Assembly (NCBI RefSeq): GCF_020379485.1
Contig: NC_063446.1
Coordinates: forward strand, 22,718,610-22,782,609
Source: Brassica napus
Taxonomy: Eukaryota > Streptophyta > Magnoliopsida > Brassicales > Brassicaceae
Length of the DNA: 64,000 nt
Direction: 5' to 3'
In this document: positions 1 to 10,479 of the stretch, piece by piece
Numbering within the stretch: position 1 is the first letter of the stretch
Layout of the letters: every line of letters begins with the position of its first letter
Made by a program: the position numbers and the translations under genes
The notes under the pieces: model-generated
Database searches by the model: none
Told to the model about the DNA's origin: nothing
What the model saw: only the letters and a program-made list of their open reading frames with translations

Positions 1-1280
1 TCTTCACCGGTCGGAACTCTTGAGTGTTTGGTCAGTAACCCTCTACGAAGGATTCAATCAAACGGACCTCTACGTATGGGCTTTCATTTCTTAATATCAG
101 GTTTGCGGTTCAACTCAGGATCCAACAAGAGGTATAGGTCTCGATACGGTAATATCGGAGCCCTTGCTCTCAATCTGGCCTTAGCTCCCATCCCTTTGTT
201 GAATATAGCCAAGAGCTTCTCACCGCCTCTATCAAGATCTGAACATTACTCTGTCTTGATAAATCTAACTCAAAGGTTTTCAATCAGTTCAATCCCTGCA
301 ACTCCACGATTCATCAAAAGTTCCAAGCACACAAAACCAGCGATTCCGACAGATGTGGTCTCAGCTTGCTATCACCCTTCTACCGCGTCTCCTCATCCGC
401 ATCAAACCATCCATTTGAAGCTCAGCTCTGCCACATATGTACTCTCTGGAATTTATTCTCTCGTGATTAGCTTAATACAGTGTGATGAAATGCGTATTTG
501 TTTGGTCTCCGTAACTCTCTGGCCCTGACACGGTAATGTTGGAAGGTCGAGTCAATGCGTGAACTCAAAAACTGGTGGCCCATCAAGTCTGGTCCGGTTC
601 TTATCTCTGGTCTCCAAGGTTAAGGAAATCAAGCCTTCATGGCTGGTTCTAGCGTCAAATACACTGATGGTATCAGAGATGAAAAGAGCATCAACTATTT
701 CACTATCTAGCTTACTGAACAATTTGCACTCCGAAATGTTTGAGATTCAGATAGTCTCCCGGGTCATTATTGTCGGTATTAGAGCTGATTGTGTTTTTCC
801 ATTGTTATTGAATATCAGCATCAAATATGGGCAAAAAAGGCCTTTCTCCACCTCTCTTGTCTATGGTTCTGGAGTCATATCTCAGCTGCTCTTGCCGGCC
901 AACAGCGTCCACCTCCCACACAGTTCCAATGGGAACCCGAGACACTCTCCTCTTCCATTGTTTCTAGGGTCTCAAATCACTGAAGTGAAGGAAAGCCCCT
1001 TACCACCAGCGTTGGTGCTGACCAACCATCTTCAAAACTTTTTATTAGGGTTCCCTTTTGTCGGTTATTCTCCCTGACATTAATATGTTCTTGGGAACAT
1101 CAGTTTTAGAATCTCAAGTGAAGATGTTTATAGGTATCTTCGCCTCTTTTAACACTTCTACCATTCGTACGTTTTAGTAATTTTCGTTTTTCATTTAGCC
1201 GTCGAGTTTACCTCCGGTTGTAATCCTTCAAACATGTTAGACATTTAATTTAATATAAGAATTTTGTGATAAAAAAAAAG
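1..1280 (+). mobile_element. Retroposon-like non-coding sequence, 5' end outside the window
   Basis: This stretch is more balanced in base composition than the AT-rich DNA that follows. It holds two moderate open frames (28-528 and 559-1077), but neither translation shows a domain I recognise. It ends near 1245-1280 in an AT-rich tail (TTAATATAAGAATTTTGTG) followed by an A-tract, which looks like the 3' end of plant non-LTR retroposons. I infer a non-autonomous or decayed retroposon entering from the left. A decayed host gene with its 3' UTR is the alternative. No target duplication can be tested because the 5' end is missing. Confidence 0.35.
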
Positions 1281-2283
1281 TAGAAGCTCATATTATCTGA
1301 AAGAGTTTCTTGTACTCTAGCTATACATGGGCCTCCACAGATCCCTACTAGAAGTCAACCATCAACATTAACCCACTTTAGGGTTTTACTTCAAAATTGA
1401 TGTTTATCAATGGGCTTTTGAAAAAGAAACTTCTATTTGGCCCACAAAGTTAATATCCCTCAGGTCTCTCTATTAAAAACCCAGCCTATACGTCTCCATT
1501 TTATGTTTTTCTTAATTTCATGTAATGTGAATTACCAGTTACTATGTTGTATTTTAAACAGCTTGATTGTTCTTGCACGAATGTATGTAAACTGTTTTTT
1601 TTTTTAAATTAAGAAGATGATTGACATAAACGATGTATTATCTGAAGACGTGCATTGTCGTGGTAAAAAGGTGGTGCAAAAAAAAAATTGAATGTCAGTT
1701 GTGTCGCGGCTGTAATCAATGCCTATGTCCCTGCGCCTTAACAAAATAATTGAGGCTTTAAATTTTCAATTTCACTATTATTTATCGTGACATAACTTTT
1801 GTAGTTCGTACCTATGTTTTGATTTATTATACTTTCCTCTTTTTATCGTGGTATCCAATTGGTCTATAGGCTTTTAGACTATATGATTTGTTATATGTAC
1901 ATTAATCACTGTAGTAAAACTAGTTTATAGACTTTCAGACTATGATTTTAAATTTTTATTAATGAAGAAAAATCTATAGTACATTGCATATTCAGTATTC
2001 ATTTTTTAAATACATAATATAAACACACACAAATACTACAGAATATGATTATATATTGGCTATCTTGTGACAGAAAGAAATAATGTATAGAATTAAACAC
2101 AAGGTTTTGTCGTTATGAAAATTAATGCATGCAACAAGTGGTGCGTTACTAAATTATGTGGGATTCGTGGATAGAGATGGATCAATAATTATTTTCGCCA
2201 GTCTCTCTTGCCTTTCAAATTTATTTATTTTACACAAATAGTACCTTTTAGAAATAAATAAATAACGTGGATCGTCGTTATTT
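1281..2283. other. AT-rich intergenic DNA
   Basis: No gene, RNA gene or bounded transposon was recognised. There are only A/T homopolymer runs (for example near 1597 and 1680) and stop codons in all frames. Confidence 0.5.
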
Positions 2284-3360
2284 GATGTTTTAGAAACCTT
2301 TTTTTTTTTTTGAATTGAGTATTCATAAATCAGGACAAGACCACGTCATATTCCCGCAAACACATGGAAAATGAGAGCAGACGCAGATTTGACCGTCATA
2401 AAAGAAAACAAGGTCGAAGTCTTGTTTCGAACCCAGGTTCCAAGCACATACACAGTTACTAGGGGTGGACATATCGGTTTAGTTTCGGGTTCGGTTTGGA
2501 TTCGGTTTGGTTTGGTTAATTTGGGTTTTATAAAACTCAACCCAATTAAAACCAAAGTAGCTTTGGTATGGGTTCAGTTTGGGTTTAGTTTGGTTCGGTT
2601 TAGTTCGGTTTGGTTTAGATTTAGTTTGGTTCTTTAAAAATCTATGAAACAAAAAACAATTTAAAGCTCGATGACAAAACTCTTAACCACGTCAAAGGAA
2701 TAAATACATAATAAACAAAGAGCAGACTATTTGTAATCTGATTAGCGTAACAAAGACTTGTAAGCATTCCAAAACCTATTAACTAAAAGACTATTTGCAT
2801 CTACCTTTTTGTTTTTATTGATCCTATAATAACTTTATTACATAATTTAGAGAATGAAAATTGGAGAAGATGAACGAAACGAGATGGCTATGATTTAGAT
2901 GCTTATAGTTTTTAGGTTTTGTTTTCAGTACAATATTTAGGTATTAGGATTATCTGAATCATATTTGGATTTTTTTAAAAATATATGGAAGTTAAGAAAA
3001 AATGGAAAACAAAACTTTAACTAAAATTTACAATATGTTAATATATATATATATATATATATTGGATTATTGGTTTGGTTCGGTTTGAATCCAAACCAAA
3101 CCAAACCAAACCATTCGGATTGAGTAAAACATGAACCAATTGGGTTATGTAAAGAGCACGGTTTGGTTTGGATCGGTTTAACTTCGGTTGGTTTGGTTTG
3201 GATCGGTTCGGTTTGGGTTTTTTGCCCACCTCTAACAGCTACATTAACCAACTGTGCTATTAAAGATTCATTAGCATTCATAAATCAGGGTAAGAACACG
3301 TCATATTTCCGCAAACACATGAAAAGTAGGAACAGACGCATACGCGGATGTTTTAGAAAC
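2284..3360 (-). mobile_element. Dimeric tRNA-derived SINE with 14-bp target site duplication, interrupted by a hAT element
   Basis: The ends are perfect 14-bp direct repeats (GATGTTTTAGAAAC at 2284-2297 and 3347-3360). A T13 run at 2299-2311 next to the left repeat is the poly(A) tail of an element on the minus strand. Read on that strand, there is a Pol III A box TAGCACAGTTGG (3259-3248) and a B box GGGTTCGAAAC (2434-2424). Once the hAT element at 2460-3234 and one copy of its duplication are removed, the boxes lie about 30 nt apart, as in tRNA-type SINEs. A roughly 70-bp segment occurs at both ends (2321-2392 and 3276-3345, about 85% identical). The insertion therefore looks like a 5'-truncated SINE copy fused head-to-tail to a full copy and inserted as one unit. 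Box sequences, tail and duplication are seen directly; the dimer interpretation is inference. Confidence 0.82.
2460..3234. mobile_element. Non-autonomous hAT-type DNA transposon inserted inside the SINE
   Basis: The termini are TAGGGGTGGAC on the left and, read inwards on the other strand, TAGAGGTGGGC on the right, which fit plant hAT terminal inverted repeats. The flanking 8-bp duplications are ACAGTTAC (2452-2459) and ACAGCTAC (3235-3242), with one mismatch. The interior is non-coding. Both sub-terminal regions (2475-2635 and 3062-3220) are built of short GGTTTGG/GGTTCGG-type units in inverted orientation, leaving an AT-rich core with an AT dinucleotide run near 3040-3061. No transposase is present, so movement would need one supplied in trans. 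Confidence 0.82.
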
Positions 3361-4747
3361 TTGAACAGTGCTGTGTATTTGTTTCAATTTTTTAATTTGA
3401 TGTCTTAGTAGTATCTATTACGGAATTATTCAGATAAAATGCGCATTTATATAATCTATCATAGAAATTGGAATCTTCAATATCTAAATAGTAAGTATAT
3501 TCCATTTTCTTGCAACTACGTATATGTGCATTCTGTTTGTCATATAACGTAAGATCGGGTAATAAAAAGTTTATCATTATTGACATTGATGAGAAACAAA
3601 ACAAGACGTTCCACCGTTTTTGGTTAAAGTATGTTTCATTTCCACATAACAAGATGGATTAAATATCAAATGACGGTAAGACGATTAAACCCTATAACAA
3701 AAAAAAAAAATCCGAGATGGCGTATTGTTTGATAGTTAAAAGGATATGTAACTCAAACTTTGTCAATTGGTTATCAAAAAAAAAAAGAAAAAGAAAAAAG
3801 GATATGTAAGCACGCGCCCTATTTCTAGTACCATGTAACTTACAGGTATTACAATTACATTTTTTTCTGAATTTTAATGAATTTTTTATTTATTTATTTG
3901 ACATATCTGTGGACCCGAAATTAAATGGTTGATCATAACAAATTAATACCGCATTGATCATAAAATTATCTGCGCCCCCACACAGATGTTTATTTTTATT
4001 TTTTATAAATAAATTTTTATTTGTATTAGTTATAATATATATTTTAAAATTTACATGTTCAAATAATTGTTTAATATGACCTTTCTAAACACAATAATTT
4101 TCTTGTTTATATTGAGTAATTTTATTTTATCATGTAAACCATCAATTGTATGATCAATATTGTTAGAATATGACATGTATATCCGAAAAGATGTATTTTT
4201 ATTTTTTTAATGGATCAAAATTTTATGATAATATATAATAATTTTTTTGTATATACTATTTATGGATTAAAATTTTATGATAATGTATAGTAAAATTGTT
4301 GTATATACTATATATTATGTGAAATTAGTAAAATAGTTATCGTATAATGTATGTATTTAATTACGAAATTTATATATAAAATTAATTATTTCCAAACATA
4401 CATATATAAAATAAATAGGAAAAGACAAAGAATACAAAAACCTAGGTTTATTAATTATTATTGCCATAAATTTTTAGTTAGAATTTGATTTTGGAAATAC
4501 ATTAATTAAAGAAGAAAAGACAAAGAATCATAAAAGGTAAATTAATTCATAACTTCAGTGGCATGCCATTGTAAATAACTTGAAAAATTAAGGGGTATTT
4601 TATTTTGTACGTCTCTTTTTAATAGCATAGATTGACAATAAAGTTTATATATACATTTTTTGTGCGACCATGTCAATTAAATTTGTTGATTTTTAAATGA
4701 TACCATATGCAGTATTGTGTCAAAATATGTAATATTAATGTTAGTTA
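3361..4747. other. AT-rich intergenic DNA
   Basis: No gene was seen. The only structure I can support is the small poly(A) insertion at 3738-3809. Open frames here are short and unrelated to anything recognised. Confidence 0.5.
3738..3809 (+). mobile_element. Micro-retroposon with 14-bp flanking repeats
   Basis: AAAAGGATATGTAA occurs at 3738-3751 and again at 3796-3809. Between them lie 44 bp: about 25 bp of unique sequence ending GGTTATC, then an A-rich tract. This is the layout expected of a very strongly 5'-truncated retroposon. The left A's overlap the tract, so the exact repeat length is uncertain by a few bases. Confidence 0.6.
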
Positions 4748-5194
4748 TCTTTACTAATAAAGTACACTTTAGTCCCTCCTTGGGGCAAATGATGACACGT
4801 GTCATTCATACACTAGTTGCGTTTCTGTTTATTTGTTTCGATTGGGCTGTGCGGTTTTGTAATAATTTTCGTATGGGCTTTAAACATTTCGAGCCCAGTA
4901 ATGAATAAATGTTTCTTCCTCGCTTTGTTTTAGAGCGATAGACTTCACCGACGAGCTCCAGGATCTTTGAACGACGCAGAACTTTTCGATTTCTTATCCG
5001 TAGTGGCGAATTGATTTCTAATTCTCTCACAGGAATTAACCCACTCCTCCACTCTGCAGGATTCAATCGACCTAATCAGATCCCCAAAGTAACCGGCTCA
5101 AGCTACGACTATAAATATCCACAATAACAGCCATGAACATCACAACTTGAACGAGATCAAGGAGAATAGCCTGTTCTACTAACCGATTACTGCA

Positions 5195-5622
5195 ATGGCG
5201 AATTCCTTCATCCTCCTTGCCGATTTGAAAGCCAGGCGCTGCTCCAACTCTGCAGAAGTTCGTTTTGCTGAGGTTTTGGGCGTTTCCATGATTCTCACAG
5301 ATTCATTACAGTCATTATCTCAAGAGAAGGTCACAATCTCAACCAACCATTGACACCTCTCAGTATAGCTTAGCGAATTGCAGCAAGATCGTAGTCACCG
5401 CGGCCTTTTTTGTTTTTGCGAAGTTCAGAGTGTGGAGAAATGTGGTGTATTTATGGGCGTCGACATGCTGCTTTTGGATGATAAGGTATTATCGACGCTG
5501 ATTGTGTTTAATCATTACCATCATAAAGCTTTCCGACTTTATATTAAAAATATAAATCTTTTTCTCCTAGAGGTATTTCTCATTCTAGCCTCTGTAATCG
5601 TCTACAGGCTGAAAAACATATG
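5195..5622 (+). pseudogene. Fragment of an RPA-like OB-fold gene inside the Helitron
   Basis: An ATG at 5195 opens MANSFILLADLKARRCSNSA, which resembles the start of the RPA1-like OB-fold proteins common in Brassicaceae (family pattern ADLKAGRC...EVRLLRFWEA). The frame then breaks. A later piece (about 5400-5480) reads GVDMLLLDDKV, the next conserved segment of the same family. Normal relatives bind single-stranded DNA through OB folds. This copy has lost the continuous frame and everything downstream, so it is a dead fragment. The second Helitron carries a related fragment, which argues that the RPA-like gene is part of this Helitron family rather than a local host gene. Confidence 0.6.
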
Positions 5623-5779
5623 AAATCAATCCCCAACAGTCTTTAGTATATGTCACCTGTTCCTTGGTATCTCAACTCTGAAAAGTCGGGTAGGCTATTG
5701 CATGCTTACTTGATTCTCTGCATTGTTTTGCTTGGCATGTACACTGAATACTCTGTTTTTTTTTTCGTTGGTTTGACAG

Positions 5780-6190
5780 TGTCTGAAGCATCAAAGGAAA
5801 TGGAAGAGCGTTCCCAATTACACAAAGTCATGGTATGACAGAGGTCCAGAGATCTACCAAGCTGAAAAATACAGGAAGGGGCACGTAAAAGTATGCATTT
5901 CTCTTATTTTGAAACCTTGGTTATATTGACAGATGAAAAAATCGTGTTTTTTTGTTTTTTTTTTGTTTTTTTTTTGAACTTTTTTTTGTTTCTAACTTTT
6001 CCCGTTTCTTTAAATTGTGATGTAAGACGCACAATGCTAAGGCGTGTATGGATAGACCGTGAACTCGACTGTGATGGCAAGAGGGACAGATGGAATTGAT
6101 ACGATCCTTCAATCTACCATCTTTATAAAGCAAAAGAGGATGAGCGAAGAAGTATCTCGAGAGTCTACATGTCCACATGTCTCTCTAATA
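5780..6190 (+). pseudogene. Captured exon fragments of splicing factor SLU7
   Basis: After an AG acceptor at 5778-5779 the sequence reads KHQRKWKSVPNYTKSWYDRG and continues to about 5890 with EIYQAEKYRKG, matching the conserved N-terminal region of plant SLU7 (a pre-mRNA splicing factor acting in the second step of splicing). After an intron-like T-rich gap, 6027-6155 reads THNAKACMDRP, the second half of the SLU7 zinc knuckle, then LDCDGKRDRWN and YDPSIY plus KAKEDER in shifted frames, again SLU7-like. In-frame stops and the missing first half of the zinc knuckle make it non-functional. The match is from memory of the family. Confidence 0.72.
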
Positions 6191-6259
6191 TTTATGAAGC
6201 AAAAGAGGATGAGCGAAGAAGTATCTCGAGAGTCTACATGTCCACATGTCTCTCTAATT
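6122..6259 (+). repeat. 69-bp tandem duplication, two copies
   Basis: The units 6122-6190 and 6191-6259 differ at only a few positions. The period is 69 bp (23 codons), so an open frame through both copies stays open and shows the peptide KQKRMSEEVSRES twice. The duplicated sequence starts in the SLU7-derived segment, so it arose after capture of that fragment or during Helitron copying. Confidence 0.9.
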
Positions 6260-8473
6260 GTTTACATTAATGTCACATACCATGTTGTGTCTTTGTGTGC
6301 ACCAGCCGGAAGTGTCTCCGCAAGTGGGATGCTTTACACTGGTGTAAAGAAGCTCGAGACTGTAATGGTGGACGCAGTATGCTTTAGCACCTTCACAAGT
6401 TTACTCATAGTCCAGAGCTAATCCCACGTAACTCATTGGCATGCAGACTTATTTTTGTTTGCTGCTACGCATAACTTAGTTATCTCAGTTTAAGTTTTAC
6501 AAATAAGGGTTTAGATATTTGGTCCACCATAAAGTTTAAGATCGTGTGCCTCCCTTTTTTTTTGTAACTTATGTGTGTCTGTCTCCCTTTTCATTATGTT
6601 ACTTCTTAATCTTTCTCATATTTAATATGAAATTCACATTTTGACAACAAAAAAAACTCTAGGAGACACTTGGTAAGGTCCAAATTATAATTTGGGAGAT
6701 TAGGTTAAGATTCACCTACCCTAAATGTTCTAATTGGAAAAAAAGTAATCAGCACCTTTAAAAACAACAATTGTAAGGTAATCCCACTCAAGAGTAAATT
6801 ATTGTAAGGTAGTCCACTCAGAGTCATTAATTTAAATGTGCTACTCACCTGTATCAATAGAATGTTGAAGTCATTAATAAGAAGAGTTCTCACAGTCACA
6901 TTTAATAAATAAACGCTTCAAGAATACAACTATCTTAGGACTTTTATGCTTAATTATTTACTCTTTCTTCAATTGGCGTCTGGATTTATACATGGAGATA
7001 TAGGGTGTGGTAACTGGTAACGCCATCTACGTAAAGTTCAATATTAGTAGCAAATCGTAGAGGTCTCCTCCCATCAGTCGCTAACGTACTTCTCCATTAT
7101 TTATGTTCTGACAAGAGGACACTTCCTAATTTACGTGAGTTATACCCGTAACATGGAATTGATAACAAGTCTCAAAGCTTATGGAGCAGCAAAATTAGTA
7201 AGAAACAAAATGATGGATCTCCAGAAATCATTGAAAAATCATTGTAAGTTTCAAAACAGAAACTCTACAGTTTTGATGTGCATAATTGTTTGCTTGATGA
7301 CATATTCTTTGATTGTTTTGCGCTGGAATATAAAGCTAATATATTGTTTTGTTCTATTATGTTATGTAATTATATATGATTTTCTATGTTTGATTAGATA
7401 GGAATTATATACTTGCATTCAATACAGCCAATACGGAAAAGATTAAAAAGTTAGTTACTTTCTTTAGTTTGTAGTTCAAAGAAAAATAAAAAATTTCAAA
7501 AAACATTTGTATCCAGTTTGGTTCATCTTAATTTCTAGATTATTAATGATTACGCTTTATTTGATATCATAGGGTATGAAACTCAAGTAAAGTTCTGCTA
7601 GAAATGTAATATTTTATTAATTTATAACACCATTAATCTATAAAAATATTTTCAATTAGCATGAGGGAAATTTCCAACAATTTTTTTTATCATAAAAAGT
7701 TCAACCAATGCTAAAATAATCTACAAAAACATAATTAGTCAAACATTAGAAACTAAACAAAATTTTCATTATAAATTGAAAATCTAAAATAAACTGAAAC
7801 AAACATATATTATAAAACATCATTTGTTGTTACATAATATATACTAATTATTATTTATGACATCATTGAAACTATTCATATATTACTTTAAAATATAACT
7901 TTTTTATAATTTTATCACATTAGATTTGATTTTAAATTGATTTAGCTTGGAAGTGGTTGTATTAATTTATTATCATGAAAAGTTAGTTATTGTAATAATA
8001 TAAAATCGGATACTCTTAGAAATAAAAAAATATTAGTTGTTCTTACTTTAGATTTCTTCAATTACATCAAACTGAATTGAAAATCAAATATAAAAAATAT
8101 AAATCATTATATTTTCCTTAATTTTTAATTTAATAATTTTGTGTTTTCAAAAAAGAATTGTTAGTGGTCTTTTTAATTCAAAACCAACAAAATCTAATAA
8201 AATTTAAAATATAATTTTAGAATAAAAAGAGATTACATTTATTATATCCAGTAAAAAATAAAATTTCAAATATTTTATAACATTAAAATATATTTTGATA
8301 TAAAATTATTTTAGTGTAAAATCACCCGCCCGTAGGGCGGACCAACCCCTAGTTTTTAATAGTTTAGAGTTATACGTTATGGCATTTATGTTTTATTAAG
8401 TAGTTGTTTTTAGGTTTAACTTTTTTTACACCTGAATTTTCTTTATTGGATTTATCATAATATAATTATCAAA

Positions 8474-9235
8474 CTAGGTGTTTTCCTGCACCATGTGCAG
8501 TGATAAATTTTTTAAAAGTTAAATTATATTTAAAATGAAATTTATTAATATTATATATTTTATTATTTTTTTACTAATATTTAATATAAAGTTGATTATT
8601 TAAGCATAAAATTAAGAAAAAAATAATTTTGTTTATTTTAAATTACATTTAATAATATATATGTAATATATTTAAAATTTGAATCTTAGAAATTTTTTTT
8701 ATCTATTTATTTTGGCTAAATGTATTAAATCAACTTGTATAAAATTACTAAAAATCATATAAAAATTGTATAGTTATTAAAAATTATAACTAAACAATAT
8801 TTATAAAATTTGTAGATATCTAAAAGAAACTAATGAAATTACGATTAACAATTTCTTAATTTTTTTTAAAAAATGTAGAAAATTTTGAAAATATTAGTAA
8901 TAAAAATTGTATAATTATAAAAATGCAATTAAATAATGTATTTCGAAATTTATAATGCATATTTCAATATATTTATTTTAGTGATGATTTATGAATTATT
9001 ACCATATTTTAAGAAGTTTAACAAAAATATAAGTCAACATTAAATTTAATGTATTAGTTATTGTCATATTCTATAAAGTGTACTAAAAAAATATGTCAGT
9101 AATAAATGTGATTGTCCTTGTCATATTAACTATAAGCCATGTCATTAATCTTGTTAGCCATGTCATCATTTTTTTTGTAAAAATGATTGTAGATAGAACA
9201 TGTGGCAAAATCACTTCGTAAATATAGTCTAGGGA
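8474..9235 (-). mobile_element. Short non-autonomous Helitron, minus orientation
   Basis: On the minus strand the 5' end is TCCCTAGACTATATTTACG beginning at 9235, preceded by a host A. The 3' end is a hairpin CTGCAC-ATG-GTGCAG (8500-8486), then GAAAACAC and CTAG ending at 8474, followed by host T (8473). The implied target is A|T. The 762-bp interior is very AT-rich, with no open frame of note. Its hairpin and 5' end differ from the neighbouring Helitron at 4748-8352, so it is another family. Confidence 0.75.
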
Positions 9236-9730
9236 TATATAAAACAATCGAATATCACAAGATATATATATTTTTTTTTATAAAATATAAATATATGTGA
9301 TTGTAGTAATAACCAAACTAATGACGAATAACAATCACTGATAAAGAAAAAAAAATCAAAAATATACTGAATCTTTCAGTTTGTATTTTTTAGTATCACT
9401 TTATTTTGAAGAACATAATATTGGGTTTCACCAAATAGAATCTAACACTCCCCTACTTACGATATGTATTTGATGTATAAAGAAATGAGTCGCTCCAAGA
9501 ACCAAGATTATGACCCAAGTCAAGCTCTCTCTCTCTCTCTCTCTCATCTACTTTAAAGACAGTACTCAACTTTAAAGACAGTCTCTTAAGTCTCTTTCCA
9601 TCACGACCAAGCTGAGAAAGAGAAAGCAACAAAGAGAAAAAGAAGAAGAAGAGAAAGCTTCAATACCAAATTTCTTTAATAAATCTGGCCTTTGGGCTGT
9701 CTCCTTATTAAGTAATTTGTATTTCTTAGA
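9236..9730 (+). promoter_or_regulatory. Upstream region and 5' UTR of the MYC1-like gene
   Basis: A CT run lies at about 9524-9545 and a 19-bp tandem duplication (CTTTAAAGACAGT unit) at about 9550-9587. Pyrimidine-rich runs of this kind are frequent in plant 5' UTRs and core promoters. No clear TATA box was assigned. The small Helitron ends only about 500 bp upstream of the start codon, so it forms part of the distal promoter. Confidence 0.4.
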
Positions 9731-10427
9731 ATGTCTTTGACAATGGATGATGATGGTGTAGAAGCACCAAGAGGAAGAAGCAGAAGAAGAAACAGCTTAT
9801 TAAGTAAACAACTCGCTGTAGCTGTAAAAAGTGTTCAGTGGAGCTACGCAATCTTCTGGTCCTCTTCACCAACTCAATCTGGGTAAGTATAATCTAACAA
9901 AAAATTAAGTTATCATGGTCTTAATTATTTTACCAAAAACAAAACAAGTTACCATGGTCTTGATCTTTGCATCATAACAAAACTAAGTTGTGTTTGCTCA
10001 TACCCACAAAAAAAGATTAGATCTTATCTTTGCATTGCCCTTTTCTTCTTATAAATTATCGATTTGAATGGTGTAAATATAATTGTATTTGAGTACTATA
10101 TTTTAAATTTAGGGTTTTGGAGTGGGGAGAAGGATGTTACAATGGAGAAATGAAGAAGAGGAAGAAGAGATACGAAGTTCATTATAAACATGTGTTGCAG
10201 AGAAGCAACCAACTTAGGAAACTTTATCTGTGTATGCGTGAAGGAGACAGTACTAATACTATTAGTACTACTCATGATGATGGTTATCACAACTGTAACA
10301 ATACAACAAGTATGCTGCTGTCACCAGATGACCTCTCAGATGAAGAGTGGTACTATGTAGTCTCCATGTCCTATGTCTTCTCTCCTTCGCAATGGTTTGT
10401 CCTCTCTCTTATAAAAAATATCGCATT

Positions 10428-10479
<52 letters not shown>

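Larger units (their letters stand above)
4748..8352 (+). mobile_element. Non-autonomous Helitron carrying RPA-like and SLU7-like gene fragments
   Basis: The 5' end is A|TC at 4747/4748 (TCTTTACTAATAAAG). The 3' end is a GC-rich hairpin, CCGCCC-GTA-GGGCGG at 8326-8340, followed 8 bp later by CTAG at 8349-8352 and a host T. These are the standard Helitron signs: 5' TC, 3' hairpin plus CTRR, and insertion between A and T. The same 3' hairpin occurs in the element at 42636-45153, so the two belong to one family. No Rep/helicase protein is present. The cargo is a broken OB-fold (RPA-like) frame and SLU7 exon pieces with a 69-bp tandem duplication. The rest (6.4-8.3 kb) is AT-rich with no recognised coding. 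The 5' end is less certain than the 3' end. Confidence 0.75.

Noticed and set aside
28..1077. Two open frames of 166 and 172 codons at the start of the window as protein genes
   Set aside because: No domain, unusual composition for a plant protein, no splice structure, and the sequence ends in a retroposon-like tail.
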